Positions 45,534 to 54,454 are shown, counted from the first letter of the stretch. The stretch: DNA of 64,000 nucleotides from Rhodococcus pseudokoreensis (GCF_017068395.1 NZ_CP070619.1:5518001-5582000), one strand, 5' to 3'. Translations and numbers: made by a program. Notes: generated from the letters alone by a model not told the origin.

Positions 45534-46650
45534 CGGACACCGTCTTGGCGTTGGCGCACAGCGCCGCCACCTCGGCTCGCGTCGAGACGCCGAGTTTCTT
45601 GAAGATCCGCTGGACGTGGGATTTGACGGTGCCGTCGGAAATGCACAGGCGACGGGAGATGGCCGCGTTGGTCGCTCCCGTCGCCATCAGTGTGAGCACC
45701 TCGCGCTCGCGAGCGGTCAAGGTGTGCGCGCGAGGAATGGCCGGCGCCTGCGACGTGTCCTCCCCGCTCTGCGCGCCGGAGCGGGGGAGGTCGCACGTGG
45801 AGAGTTCCGGCATCGTCAGGGGCTGCTCGAGGTGCCGCAGTGCCTGCGTGAGCCGCTGGATCTCGGCGTCGACGTGCTCGTTGCGGGTATGGATCTGCCG
45901 ACGCAGCTTGGCGCGTTCCTTCGACGAGGCGCACGCGCCCGCCAGCACTCCGACGATGTGGACGTCGGTGTCGGACAGGCTGTCGCTCTGGCGGTCGACG
46001 TGGATCATCGCCACCGCGCGGGCGTCGACGACGATGGGAACCGCGATGTATCCCGCGGGCCGCGACAGATCGATGAGTGGGCGGTATGTATGCCGGTAGG
46101 TGTCGACACCGTCCACCGCGTAAGGCCGACGGCGCCGGACCAGTTCGGCCTCGCGGGGGGCGTCGCGCAGCGAGATCTCGCGTCCGTCGATGGCCGTGGC
46201 GAGTTCGTGGAAGTCCTCTGTCAGTGCGGGGTTGACGGCCAGCGCGACGGGCGACCAGGTGGAACCGCGGACGACGGAGAACATGGCCTTGCCGTATCCC
46301 AGGCTCGTGCACAATTCCTGCGTCACGACTTCGGCGATGCGGTCCGAGCCGGTGTCGAGCGCACGCACGACCCGCTGCAATGCCTCGAACTGGGCGGTGT
46401 GGAGGCGCAGTCGGCGGGCGATGTCGTCGCGGCTCGCGGCGTCGAGTCGCGTCACGAGTTCCCCGAGGCGCAGGGTGTGCTCGGGGGAGGCGACGCCTTC
46501 ACGTAGCTTCCGGGCCGCGAACGCACGGATCACCGTGAGGTCGGGCTCGCCGTCCGCCAGCCGGACCAGGTTCGGCTCGCTCCCGAGAAGCTCCCGCAAC
46601 TCTGCGACTGCCTGCTCGGCAAGCTCGAACGAACTCGTCGAAATGACCAC
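45526..46650 (-). CDS. GAF/LuxR-type transcriptional regulator
   Basis: A 374-residue regulator with a GAF-like domain in the middle (QELCTSLGYGKAMFSVVRGSTW, then VPIVVDARAVAMIHVDRQS) and a C-terminal LuxR helix-turn-helix (LTAREREVLTLMATGATNAAISRRLCISDGTVKSHVQRIFKKLG, about residues 300-345). GAGGAG lies 6 bases before the GTG start. It is the first of an overlapping pair and resembles its partner in layout. Such pairs occur near oxygenase genes in actinobacteria. A palindrome AGGTGTCACCT (46731-46741) lies in its promoter region. Confidence 0.87.
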   Translation of the reverse strand: MVISTSSFELAEQAVAELRELLGSEPNLVRLADGEPDLTVIRAFAARKLREGVASPEHTLRLGELVTRLDAASRDDIARRLRLHTAQFEALQRVVRALDTGSDRIAEVVTQELCTSLGYGKAMFSVVRGSTWSPVALAVNPALTEDFHELATAIDGREISLRDAPREAELVRRRRPYAVDGVDTYRHTYRPLIDLSRPAGYIAVPIVVDARAVAMIHVDRQSDSLSDTDVHIVGVLAGACASSKERAKLRRQIHTRNEHVDAEIQRLTQALRHLEQPLTMPELSTCDLPRSGAQSGEDTSQAPAIPRAHTLTAREREVLTLMATGATNAAISRRLCISDGTVKSHVQRIFKKLGVSTRAEVAALCANAKTVSGG

Positions 46651-46782
46651 TCACCACTCCTCGCGCCGCGGCCGCCGCACGGATGACGACGACACCGTCG
46701 CCCATCCTGTGACCTAACGCACAGTATAGGAGGTGTCACCTGGGGCGTTTCCGTGCCGTCCACGACCTCACAACAATGTATA

Positions 46783-46864
46783 TGGTCAGTCCAAATACGT
46801 CACGTGTTCCGCGGAAGATCTTGTCCCGGATCCCGTCGTCTACTAGGGTCGAATGGTAAGACCA
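46783..46864. promoter_or_regulatory. Two GntR/FadR-type boxes upstream of the crotonase at 46885
   Basis: TGGTCAGTCCA (46783-46793) and the perfect TGGT-AAG-ACCA (46854-46864) match the GGTNNNACC motif found before several genes of the cluster. The second lies 20 bases before the start codon. Confidence 0.65.
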
Positions 46865-46884
46865 AAATTGAAAGGATCGACCCT

Positions 46885-47664
46885 ATGGCGCACCCCGTGC
46901 GATACGACGTCGACGAGCACATCGCCGTGCTCACTCTCGATCGCCCCGAAACCCGCAACGCGCTGTCCGACGACGTGCTCGACGAGCTGCTCGCCGCACT
47001 CGAACGTGCGCGCGGGGACGACGACGTGCGGGTTGTCGTGCTCGCGTCCTCGCACGAGAAGATCTTCTCGGCGGGCGGCGACCTCAAGGCGTTCGCGAGC
47101 GAGACACCCACGATCGTCAAATACGCCGGTCTGGATCGCTTTCCGCGGCTGTATCAGCTCATCGGCGGTCTCGGGAAGCCGGTGATCTGTGCGGCGGGCG
47201 GCGACGTGCTGGCCGGCGCGTTCGGTCTCGCGCTGGCGTGCGATTTCGTGCTCGCCAAGGAGTCGGTCCGGTTCGGGTGTCCGGAGATCAACGTCGGCGT
47301 CTTCCCGTTCATGATCTCCGCCCTCATCTATCGGAACGTCGGGCGACTCAAGGCGAACGAGCTGATGATGTACGGCGAGCTCATCACGGCCACGGACGCG
47401 CTCGAACTGGGGCTGGTGAACCGCGTGATTCCGGACGACGACTTCGAGGCAGAGGTCCGGGCGTGGGCGCGGCGGCTCGCGGGCAAATCGCCGCTGCTCA
47501 TGCGTCTGGGCAAGGAGGCGATCAACAACACCCGGGACATGTCGCTGCCGAATGCGCTCACGGCGCTGCAGTCCCAGCTCGCTCTCGCGTTCACGACCGA
47601 AGACATCGTCGAGGGCGTTACCGCGTTTCGCGAAAAGCGTTCTCCCGTATGGAGCATGCGGTGA
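46885..47664 (+). CDS. Crotonase family protein, atypical active site
   Basis: A 259-residue crotonase. The oxyanion region FSAGGDLKAF is intact and Glu134 (GCPEINVG) matches the second catalytic Glu of enoyl-CoA hydratase. The first Glu is replaced by Gly114 (LAGAFGLALACD), and the PGAGGTQRL segment reads VFPFMISALIY. It is thus probably not a simple hydratase; dehydratase, isomerase or thioesterase chemistry is possible. AAAGGA lies 8 bases before ATG 46885. Two operator-like boxes precede it. It heads the alicyclic acid cluster. Confidence 0.85.
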   Translation: MAHPVRYDVDEHIAVLTLDRPETRNALSDDVLDELLAALERARGDDDVRVVVLASSHEKIFSAGGDLKAFASETPTIVKYAGLDRFPRLYQLIGGLGKPVICAAGGDVLAGAFGLALACDFVLAKESVRFGCPEINVGVFPFMISALIYRNVGRLKANELMMYGELITATDALELGLVNRVIPDDDFEAEVRAWARRLAGKSPLLMRLGKEAINNTRDMSLPNALTALQSQLALAFTTEDIVEGVTAFREKRSPVWSMR

Positions 47665-47692
47665 TCTCCGCTTGGGGAACTCGTTGCAACTT

Positions 47693-47703
47693 CGGTCTAA
47701 CCA
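47693..47703. promoter_or_regulatory. GntR/FadR-type box upstream of acyl-CoA synthetase
   Basis: CGGT-CTA-ACCA, followed directly by TTATATTGT, a likely -10 region. It lies 70 bases before the start at 47773. Confidence 0.65.
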
Positions 47704-47772
47704 TTATATTGTGAGGGCCAACACGGAGTTTCTATTTCCCTCTCCATATCTGCGCACAGAGGAAGGCTTCCC

Positions 47773-49455
47773 ATGGCGTTCGCATCGGTCACCGATCGCT
47801 ATTCGGACGAACAGATCCGAGAGTTCTATGCCACCGGGCAGTGGCACCGCGACACCTTCTTCGACATGCTCGAGGCTCAGGTCGCCGAGCGGGGCGACCG
47901 TGTCTTCCTGACCGACGACACCAGCGGGGGCCTCACCTTCCGGCAGTTGCGCGACAAGGCGCTCAGTCTTGCGGTGGGCCTTCGGCGCCACGGCATTTCT
48001 GCCGGCGACCGCGTGTCGGTGCAGGTTCCGAACTGGATCGAGTTCGCGATCATCGCCGTCGCGTTGTCGCGACTGGGCGCCGTCCTGGTGCCGATCATGC
48101 CGATCTACCGCCGCGACGACGTCGAGTACATCCTCGGTAATGCCGGTGTGCGGCTGGCGATTACGCCGCAGAGTTTCAAGAAGTTCGACTACGCAGGCAT
48201 GTACACCGACATCCTGGGTGCCGTCGAATCGCTCGAGGATGTCGTCGTCGTCCGCGGGAGCGGCGAGTTGCCTGGTCGTGCGGTGTCGTTCGAGTCGCTG
48301 TTCGCGGAGATCGGCCCCGACGAGGCGATCGCGGAACTCGGGCCCGGTGTCGGTCCGGACGAGCCGTTCGTCATCGTCTACAGCAGCGGCACTACGTCCC
48401 GTCCCAAGGGCTGCATCCACACGTTCAACACGTTCGCCTGCGGATCCCGTCTGCTGGCCAAGGGGTTCGCGTACACACCCGACGACGTGCAGTTCGGCCC
48501 CTCGCCGATCACCCACACCACCGGCCTTGTCACCAGCATCGTCCTCCCGCTGATGCACGGGGCGGCGTCGCATCTCATCGAGGTGTGGGAGCCGGTCCGG
48601 GGCATGGAGCAGATCAAGGAACGTGGCTGCACGGTCGCGGTGAGTGCCACGACGTTCCTGCAGATGGTCATGGACGTCTACGACCCCGCCGTGCACGACA
48701 TCGGCAGCATGCGGTTGTGGGTGGCGGCCGGCGCGCCGATCCCCGCCAGCTTCGTCACGAAGGCGGCCGAATTGTTCCCCGGCCTGCAGGTGCTCAGCCT
48801 GTACGGCCGCTCGGAGAATGTCACGACCACCATGTGCACGGTCGACGACGAGCCCGAGCGGTCGCTCACCTCGGACGGCCGTCCGCTGCCGTTGCAGTCG
48901 GTCAAGATCGTCGACGAACTCGGTAACGAGGTTCCGCGCGGCGAGGAGGGCGACGTCGCCTACAAGGGCGCGATGCACATGCTCGGGTATCTCCACAATC
49001 CCGAGGAGACGGCCAAGCTATTCACTCCCGACGGCTACTCCCTCTCCGGGGATCTCGGCCGGATGGACGAGGACGGCTACGTACGGGTCACCGGCCGCAC
49101 CAAGGACATCGTGATCCGCGGCGGCATGAACATCAGTGTGCGTCAGGTCGAAGACCTCCTGGCCGCTCATCCCGCGGTCCGCGCTGTGGCGGCGGTCGCG
49201 ATGCCGGACGAGCGCCTCGGGGAGGCGGTGTGCCTCTACCTCGTCGCCGCGCCCGGGTACGACGACATCACGCTCGAGAAGATCAAGACCTACCTGCTCG
49301 AGCAGGGGGTGGCGATCCAGAAGGTTCCGGAGCGGCTGGAGATCGTCGAGGCGCTGCCGACGACGGCGACGGGCAAGATCCAGAAGAACGTACTGCGTGC
49401 GCAGATTGCGGCGAAGATCGAGGCGGACCGGGAACGGGCGCAGGCCGTCAGCTGA
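47773..49455 (+). CDS. AMP-forming acyl-CoA synthetase, cyclohexanecarboxylate--CoA ligase-like
   Basis: A 560-residue adenylate-forming ligase. The P-loop-like IVYSSGTTSRPKGCIHT is at about residues 202-218. The core motif is YGRSENVTTTM, the hinge is YSLSGDLGRMDEDGYVRVTGRTKDIVIRGGMNIS, and the catalytic Lys is in TTATGKIQKNVLR. The overall look and the neighbouring BadH- and BadI-like genes suggest an AliA-type cyclohexanecarboxylate ligase. That name is inferred from context. It has its own operator box and terminator, so it is a single-gene unit. Confidence 0.88.
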   Translation: MAFASVTDRYSDEQIREFYATGQWHRDTFFDMLEAQVAERGDRVFLTDDTSGGLTFRQLRDKALSLAVGLRRHGISAGDRVSVQVPNWIEFAIIAVALSRLGAVLVPIMPIYRRDDVEYILGNAGVRLAITPQSFKKFDYAGMYTDILGAVESLEDVVVVRGSGELPGRAVSFESLFAEIGPDEAIAELGPGVGPDEPFVIVYSSGTTSRPKGCIHTFNTFACGSRLLAKGFAYTPDDVQFGPSPITHTTGLVTSIVLPLMHGAASHLIEVWEPVRGMEQIKERGCTVAVSATTFLQMVMDVYDPAVHDIGSMRLWVAAGAPIPASFVTKAAELFPGLQVLSLYGRSENVTTTMCTVDDEPERSLTSDGRPLPLQSVKIVDELGNEVPRGEEGDVAYKGAMHMLGYLHNPEETAKLFTPDGYSLSGDLGRMDEDGYVRVTGRTKDIVIRGGMNISVRQVEDLLAAHPAVRAVAAVAMPDERLGEAVCLYLVAAPGYDDITLEKIKTYLLEQGVAIQKVPERLEIVEALPTTATGKIQKNVLRAQIAAKIEADRERAQAVS

Positions 49456-49467
49456 TCGAATAGGTAA

Positions 49468-49495
49468 GGGGGCGAAGCCGATCGGCTTCGCCCCC
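49468..49495. terminator. Terminator after acyl-CoA synthetase
   Basis: A perfect 28-base palindrome (GGGGGCGAAGCCGA and complement) starts 12 bases past the stop codon. It also faces the convergent MaoC gene. Confidence 0.75.
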
Positions 49496-49519
49496 ATCCG
49501 TATTGTTCGAGAAGGGTGA

Positions 49520-49936
49520 TCAGGTCGAGGCCACCGCGACCTTCGCCGATCCGGTGACCACCGGGCCCTTGTCTCCCGAGGCGACGAGATCGAGCGTTGC
49601 GAGCGACTCACCGTCGGTCTCGTCGATCGACACCACCGTGCCGCCCAGGGTCAGCGTGTCGCCGATGAAGACCGGAGCGACGAACCGGACTCCGAAGGAG
49701 CGCACATGCTCGACACCGAACGTGTCGGACAGCCATCCGGCCAGGATCCCGGCCTGCATCTGACCCATCGCGATGACGCCTGGAAAGCCCGACGTGGCCA
49801 CGAAGCCGGGGTCGTGGTGCAGGGGATTGAAATCGCCTCCTGCCCCGGCGAACCGGACGATGTCGGTCTGGGTCACCGGGCCGACCACCCGGACGTCCGG
49901 AGTGTCGCCGACGCGTACCTCGGCCGGTGTTCTCAT
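49520..49936 (-). CDS. MaoC-type hotdog dehydratase
   Basis: A 138-residue MaoC-like protein. The (R)-specific hydratase motif is visible as DIVRFAGAGGDFNPLHHDPGFVATSGFPGVIAMGQM, with Asp and His (GGDFNPLHHD) as catalytic pair. GAGGAG lies 7 bases before the ATG at 49936. It overlaps the partner gene by 4 bases. The two single hotdog proteins probably form a heteromeric enoyl-CoA hydratase, as in steroid side-chain degradation. Confidence 0.87.
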   Translation of the reverse strand: MRTPAEVRVGDTPDVRVVGPVTQTDIVRFAGAGGDFNPLHHDPGFVATSGFPGVIAMGQMQAGILAGWLSDTFGVEHVRSFGVRFVAPVFIGDTLTLGGTVVSIDETDGESLATLDLVASGDKGPVVTGSAKVAVAST

Positions 49937-50385
49937 CGCTGCTCTCCTCGTTCGATCAGGACTTCCTCGAGCCGGACCACGGGTTCGCCCTCGGTGTCGA
50001 CGTACTCGGTCTCGAGGGTCACGATGCGCATCGTCCCGCCGCGCTTGCCTTCTCGCTGCTCGTCGGCCACGATGCGGCGGCTGCCGACCACGTGGTCGCC
50101 GGCGGTGAGCGGTCGCAGGTACGTCCACGTGACCGAACCGACCACCACCCGCGCGAGGGCCAGGCCCAGCGAGTCGACGAACGCGCGCTGGTCGCGCTGG
50201 TGTCCGGCGACGACCGTGTGAATAAGAGTGGCCGGCACGTCGGCGAACCCGGCGTCGCGTGCGACGGCCGGATCCGTGTGGACGGGATCGGTGGTGAACG
50301 TGGCGCGCGTGAATTCGCGGATCTTGCCGCGTTCGACGTCGTATTCGACGCGGTCGACGACGCCGGCGGGGAGTGGGTCGGACAT
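49933..50385 (-). CDS. MaoC N-terminal-domain-like dehydratase partner
   Basis: A 150-residue hotdog protein of the FAS1/MaoC N-terminal type (REFTRATFTTDPVHTDPAVARDAGFADVPATLIHTVV), with no catalytic GDxNPxH motif. It probably pairs with the MaoC subunit encoded right after it (overlap ATGA). AGGAGG lies 5 bases before the ATG at 50385. The operator box at 50400 lies upstream and is shared with the divergent acyl-CoA dehydrogenase. Confidence 0.82.
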   Translation of the reverse strand: MSDPLPAGVVDRVEYDVERGKIREFTRATFTTDPVHTDPAVARDAGFADVPATLIHTVVAGHQRDQRAFVDSLGLALARVVVGSVTWTYLRPLTAGDHVVGSRRIVADEQREGKRGGTMRIVTLETEYVDTEGEPVVRLEEVLIERGEQR

Positions 50386-50399
50386 CCGGGCCTCCTTTT

Positions 50400-50410
50400 T
50401 GGACTGACCT
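50400..50410. promoter_or_regulatory. GntR/FadR-type box in the MaoC / acyl-CoA dehydrogenase divergent region
   Basis: TGGACTGACCT (complement AGGTCAGTCCA) lies in the 62-base gap between the divergent units, followed by TATAGTATCAT, a likely -10. One site could control both directions. Confidence 0.6.
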
Positions 50411-50447
50411 ATAGTATCATTGAGCCTAAATTCGTGAGGAGGGTGCA

Positions 50448-51623
50448 ATGGAGCTCGCTGATTCCCCAGACGAGGCCACATTCCGTGCAGAAGTCCGGGA
50501 GTGGGCCGAAAAAGCGGTCCCGACGCTGCCGTGGCCGGAACCCGTCGATCTGGTCGACAAGGTGCCGTTCTGGCAGCAATGGCAGCGGCTGCTCTTCGAC
50601 GCCGGCTACGGCGGGATGTCGTGGCCGAAGGAGTACGGCGGCCAGGCCGCCGACCCGATCCGCAAGGCCATCTTCACCGAGGAGATGGACCGGGTGGGCG
50701 CACCCGAGCGCCTCAACACCATCGGTGAGGATTTCGCCGGCCCGACCATCATCGACTTCGGGACACCCGCGCAGAAGGAACGGTTTCTTCGCCCGATCCT
50801 GACCGGTGAAGAGATCTGGTGCCAGCTGTTCTCGGAGCCGGATGCCGGGTCCGACCTCGCCTCCCTCCGCACCAAGGCCACCAAGGTGGACGGGGGCTGG
50901 AAGGTCAACGGGCAGAAGATCTGGACCAGCCGCGCGCACATCGCCGCCCACGCCATCCTGCTCGCCCGCACCGGTGGCGGTCCGCGGCACAAGGGCATCA
51001 CCTACTTCCTCGTCCCGATGGACAGCGAGGGAATCACCGTGCGGCCGCTCGCGCACATGCTCGGCGAGGCGGAGTTCAACGAGGTGTTCCTCGACGACGT
51101 GTTCATCCCCGACGACCTCGTCGTCGGCGAGGTCGACGGCGGCTGGAAGGTCGCGATGGGCACACTCGCCTACGAGCGGGTGGCGATCGCGACGGGCCGC
51201 GTCAACACCAAACGTGCCGTCGACGACATCGTCTCCGACATCGCCGGGATGACCGACGACGCGGGCCGCCCCCTCGGCGAGGACCCGGTGATCCGGCAGA
51301 AGGTCGCCGATCTCTACGGCCGTGCCCTCGTGCACTACCTCATCGGTCAGCGCGTCATCACCCTCGCGGCCAACGACGGCCCACCGGGGCCGGTCACGTC
51401 CATCGGCAAGCTGTTCTTCTGCCCCCTCGTCGAGGAACTCGCCGACTTCCGGCTGTCCCTCGAACCGGTGGGCGGGCAATTCGCCCTCGACGACGAGCCT
51501 CAGAAGACGGCGCGGTGGCAACGGCTCGCATATCAGGCCCGCGGCACCGCCATCGCCGGCGGTTCCACCTTCATCCAGCGCAACATCGTCGCCGAGCGCA
51601 TGCTCGAAATGCCGAGGAGCTGA
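50448..51623 (+). CDS. Acyl-CoA dehydrogenase
   Basis: A 391-residue FAD-dependent acyl-CoA dehydrogenase. FSEPDAGSDLASLRT and WKVNGQKIWTSRAHIA form the usual flavin/substrate region. The helix-G residue in TLAYERVAIATG is a probable catalytic Glu in this subgroup, because the C-terminal GG.xGYxxE motif is absent and the end reads GGSTFIQRNIVAERML. It begins a two-gene operon with the large acyl-CoA synthetase (gap 2 bases). Confidence 0.9.
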   Translation: MELADSPDEATFRAEVREWAEKAVPTLPWPEPVDLVDKVPFWQQWQRLLFDAGYGGMSWPKEYGGQAADPIRKAIFTEEMDRVGAPERLNTIGEDFAGPTIIDFGTPAQKERFLRPILTGEEIWCQLFSEPDAGSDLASLRTKATKVDGGWKVNGQKIWTSRAHIAAHAILLARTGGGPRHKGITYFLVPMDSEGITVRPLAHMLGEAEFNEVFLDDVFIPDDLVVGEVDGGWKVAMGTLAYERVAIATGRVNTKRAVDDIVSDIAGMTDDAGRPLGEDPVIRQKVADLYGRALVHYLIGQRVITLAANDGPPGPVTSIGKLFFCPLVEELADFRLSLEPVGGQFALDDEPQKTARWQRLAYQARGTAIAGGSTFIQRNIVAERMLEMPRS

Positions 51624-51625
51624 CC

Positions 51626-53581
51626 GTGTCCGACTACACCTGGCATCCCACCGACGAGTACGTCGAGAACGCCAACGTCACCCGGCTCGCCCGCGCCCAC
51701 GGTCTCTCGGGCCTGGGTGAACTCCGCGCCCGCTCCGTCGCCGACGTGCGGTGGTACTGGGATGCCGTGGTCCGCGACCTCGGGCTGCCGTTCCGGTCGC
51801 CGTACCGCGAGGTGCTCGACACCTCACGCGGAATCGAGTACCCGGAGTGGTTCGTCGGAGGCACGTCCAACGTCGTCGACGCGTGTCTGGAGCGGTGGCT
51901 CGCCGATCCTGCGGTCGCCGACCGGACGGCCGTCGCGCACGAGGCCGAGGACGGCACGGTCCGCAGCCTCTCGTATCGAGAACTCGCGGCGGACGTCGAG
52001 CGGGCCGCGGCCGGACTGCGGGAACTCGGCGTCGGCAAGGGCGACGCCGTCGCCCTCTACCTGCCGATGATCCCCGAGGCGGTCGTGTCGGTGTATGCCG
52101 TCGCGCGGCTCGGTGCGGTGCTGGTCCCGCTGTTCTCCGGGTTCGCTCCGAGCGCGATCGCGTCCCGCATCCAGGACGCGGACGCCAAGGTGGTGATCGT
52201 CGCGGACGGGACGGTCCGCCGGCGCAAGTCCGTGACGATGAAACCGGCCCTCGACGAGGCGCTGGCGTCGTGCCCGACTGTGAAGTCGGTCGTCGTGGTC
52301 GAGAACGTCGGCGTCCCGGTGGATTCCACCGACCGTGACATCTCCTGGGGCAAGCTCCTCGGCAACGCCGGTGACCCGGGCCCGGTGGAGGCGATGGACG
52401 CGGGCGAGCCGTTCGCGCTGGCATACACGTCCGGTACGACCGGCAAGCCGAAGGGTGCCGTCCACACACACGCCGGGTTCCTCGTGAAGACGGCCAGCGA
52501 GGTCGCGTACTCGTTCGACCTGAAGCCCGGCGGCGTGTTCTGCTGGATCACCGACATGGGCTGGATCATGGGCCCGCTGTCGATCATCGGCACCCACGCC
52601 AACGGCGGAACCCTGGTGCTGTACGAAGGTTCGCCGGACGTGCCGGACACCGAGAGGTTGTGGCAGCTCGCACAGCGTCACCGGGTGACGATGCTCGGTG
52701 TCTCACCGACGCTGATTCGTACCCTGCGCGGACGGGACACGGACGTCGCGGCACGGTACGACCTGTCCTCGGTGCACACGATCGGGTCCACCGGCGAGCC
52801 GTGGGACCCGGACTCGTACGAATGGCTCGCGCGGGACGTGTTCGGCGGCCGGGTGCCGATCATCAACTTCTCCGGCGGCACCGAGGTCGGCGGCTCGTTC
52901 CTCGCCCCGTATCCGGTGGAGCCGATCCGCAGCTGTTCGCTGGGCGGTCCGTCCCTGGGTATGGACGTCGACGTCGTCGACGACGCGGGACGCTCCCTGC
53001 GCGGGGAACAGGGCGAACTCGTGTGCAGGCAGCCGTGGCCGTCGATGACGCGCGGGGTGTGGAAGGACGAGGAACGCTACCTGGAGGCGTATTGGTCCAC
53101 GTTCCCCGGCATGTGGCGGCACGGCGACTACGCCCTCGTCGACGACGACGGCCAGTGGTACATCCGCGGCCGGTCGGACGACGTCATGAACGTGGCAGGA
53201 AAGCGTCTCGCGCCGGCGGAGGTCGAGGCCGTATTGACCGCGCACCCGGCGGTGTCGGAGGCGGCGGCGGTCGGTGTCCCCGACCCGAAGAAGGGCGAGG
53301 CGGTCTGGGCGTTCTGGGTTCCCCGCGCGGACGCCGACGCGACCGACATCTCGGCCGAACTCGTCGCCAGCGTTGCCGCGGAACTCGGGAAACCGTTCGC
53401 GCCGAGCGCTGTTCACCGGGTGTCGCGCCTGCCCAAGACCCGGTCGGCGAAGATCCTGCGCCGAGCCGTGCGGGCCGCCGCGCTCGACATCGATCCCGGG
53501 GACCTGTCGGGTGCCGAGAACCCGGAGGCCGTCGACGAGATCCGCGCAGTGGTGGCCGGAGCGAGCGCCGAAGCGTCGTGA
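51626..53581 (+). CDS. Large AMP-forming acyl-CoA synthetase (acetoacetyl/propionyl-CoA synthetase-like)
   Basis: A 651-residue ligase with an acetyl-CoA-synthetase-type N-terminal domain (VRWYWDAVVRDLGLPF). The ATP motif is AYTSGTTGKPKGAVHTH, WITDMGWIMGP follows, and the hinge is RHGDYALVDDDGQWYIRGRSDDVMNVAGKRLAPAEVE. The catalytic Lys is in TRSAKILRR, where Gly before Lys is usual. GAGGAG lies 6 bases before the GTG start at 51626. It ends at the strongest terminator in the window. Short-chain or 3-oxo acids are plausible substrates. Confidence 0.9.
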   Translation: MSDYTWHPTDEYVENANVTRLARAHGLSGLGELRARSVADVRWYWDAVVRDLGLPFRSPYREVLDTSRGIEYPEWFVGGTSNVVDACLERWLADPAVADRTAVAHEAEDGTVRSLSYRELAADVERAAAGLRELGVGKGDAVALYLPMIPEAVVSVYAVARLGAVLVPLFSGFAPSAIASRIQDADAKVVIVADGTVRRRKSVTMKPALDEALASCPTVKSVVVVENVGVPVDSTDRDISWGKLLGNAGDPGPVEAMDAGEPFALAYTSGTTGKPKGAVHTHAGFLVKTASEVAYSFDLKPGGVFCWITDMGWIMGPLSIIGTHANGGTLVLYEGSPDVPDTERLWQLAQRHRVTMLGVSPTLIRTLRGRDTDVAARYDLSSVHTIGSTGEPWDPDSYEWLARDVFGGRVPIINFSGGTEVGGSFLAPYPVEPIRSCSLGGPSLGMDVDVVDDAGRSLRGEQGELVCRQPWPSMTRGVWKDEERYLEAYWSTFPGMWRHGDYALVDDDGQWYIRGRSDDVMNVAGKRLAPAEVEAVLTAHPAVSEAAAVGVPDPKKGEAVWAFWVPRADADATDISAELVASVAAELGKPFAPSAVHRVSRLPKTRSAKILRRAVRAAALDIDPGDLSGAENPEAVDEIRAVVAGASAEAS

Positions 53582-53583
53582 GT

Positions 53584-53625
53584 ACGACGAAGGCCCCACA
53601 CCGCACGGTGTGGGGCCTTCGTCGT
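53584..53625. terminator. Strong bidirectional terminator
   Basis: A perfect 20-base inverted repeat (53584-53603 and 53606-53625; core AAGGCCCCACACCG) with a CA spacer lies between convergent genes, 3 bases after one stop and 20 bases before the other. Confidence 0.8.
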
Positions 53626-53645
53626 CGAAGCAGGAAACGGACAAG

Positions 53646-54419
53646 CTATTCGTCGAGGGGGATGTCGGTGCGCTGCTCGAAGTCCTTGATCGACTCGGCG
53701 TACGAGTGGACGTGCCTGCTCATGCGTCGTACTGCGGCCTCGGCGTCCTTTTCGCGAATTGCCCTGGTCACCGAGCGGTGCGCCTTGACGGTGATCTCTC
53801 GGACCTTGTCGTCGATGAAGCCTTCGTTCTCGGTCGCGGCGTAGATGGCCCGCGAGAGCGAGATCATGAGACCCGACAACAGTTCGTTGTGGCTGGCGCT
53901 CGCGACGGCGACGTGCCAGTCGATGTTCGCCTGAAGGAAGTCGTCGAGTTCGTCGCCTGCTCCGGCGATGTCGTCGTTGGCGGCGTCCAGTCGCGCGAGA
54001 TCCTCGTCGGTGCGGTGGCGGGCGGCGAGTTGTGCGCAGAACGGTTCGATCGCCTCGCGGGTCTCGAGCAGGGCGGCGAGGCGGATCTGACGGCCACGGA
54101 TGAGCAGTGCCACCGTGTCGGCCATGGACTGTTCACCCGGTCGCTGAACGAAGGCGCCACCGGCCCGGCCCGCCTTGATGCGGACGAGTCCCTGTACTTC
54201 GAGGATGCGCAGGGCCTCGCGCACCGTGGTGCGGCTCATCTTCGTCTGGACGACGAGTTCGCGCTCCGGTGGCAGCGGTGTGCCCTCGACGAAATCGCCG
54301 CTGAGGATGCGCTCGCGCAGTTCGTTGGCAAGGACGTCCGACGCCTTCGGTACCTCCATCGGTGTCAACTGAATGGAGGAACGTCCGTTCCGGGTGGTGT
54401 TCGGCACGGCTGGTGGCAT
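53646..54419 (-). CDS. GntR/FadR-type regulator of the alicyclic acid cluster (proposed)
   Basis: A 257-residue GntR regulator with FCD domain. The winged helix covers about residues 25-90 (KASDVLANELRERILSGDF, LPPERELVVQTKMSRTTVREALRILEVQGLVRIKAGRAGG), and the FCD metal-binding type domain follows (IDWHVAVASASHNELL, HRSVTRAIREKDAEAAVRRMSRHV). FadR-group proteins bind TGGTNNNACCA-like sites. Two such boxes overlap its own promoter (54436-54454) and others precede five more units nearby, so it is the likely repressor of the cluster with an acyl-CoA effector. Confidence 0.9.
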   Translation of the reverse strand: MPPAVPNTTRNGRSSIQLTPMEVPKASDVLANELRERILSGDFVEGTPLPPERELVVQTKMSRTTVREALRILEVQGLVRIKAGRAGGAFVQRPGEQSMADTVALLIRGRQIRLAALLETREAIEPFCAQLAARHRTDEDLARLDAANDDIAGAGDELDDFLQANIDWHVAVASASHNELLSGLMISLSRAIYAATENEGFIDDKVREITVKAHRSVTRAIREKDAEAAVRRMSRHVHSYAESIKDFEQRTDIPLDE

Positions 54420-54435
54420 GACTCCCCGCCCTCTC

Positions 54436-54454
54436 TGGTCTAACGGTCAGACCT
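54436..54454. promoter_or_regulatory. Double GntR/FadR-type box at the regulator promoter
   Basis: TGGTCTAACGG (54436-54446) overlaps CGGTCAGACCT (54444-54454). TAATATACC follows. It lies in the 105-base divergent gap between the regulator and an acyl-CoA dehydrogenase, allowing control of both. Confidence 0.65.
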
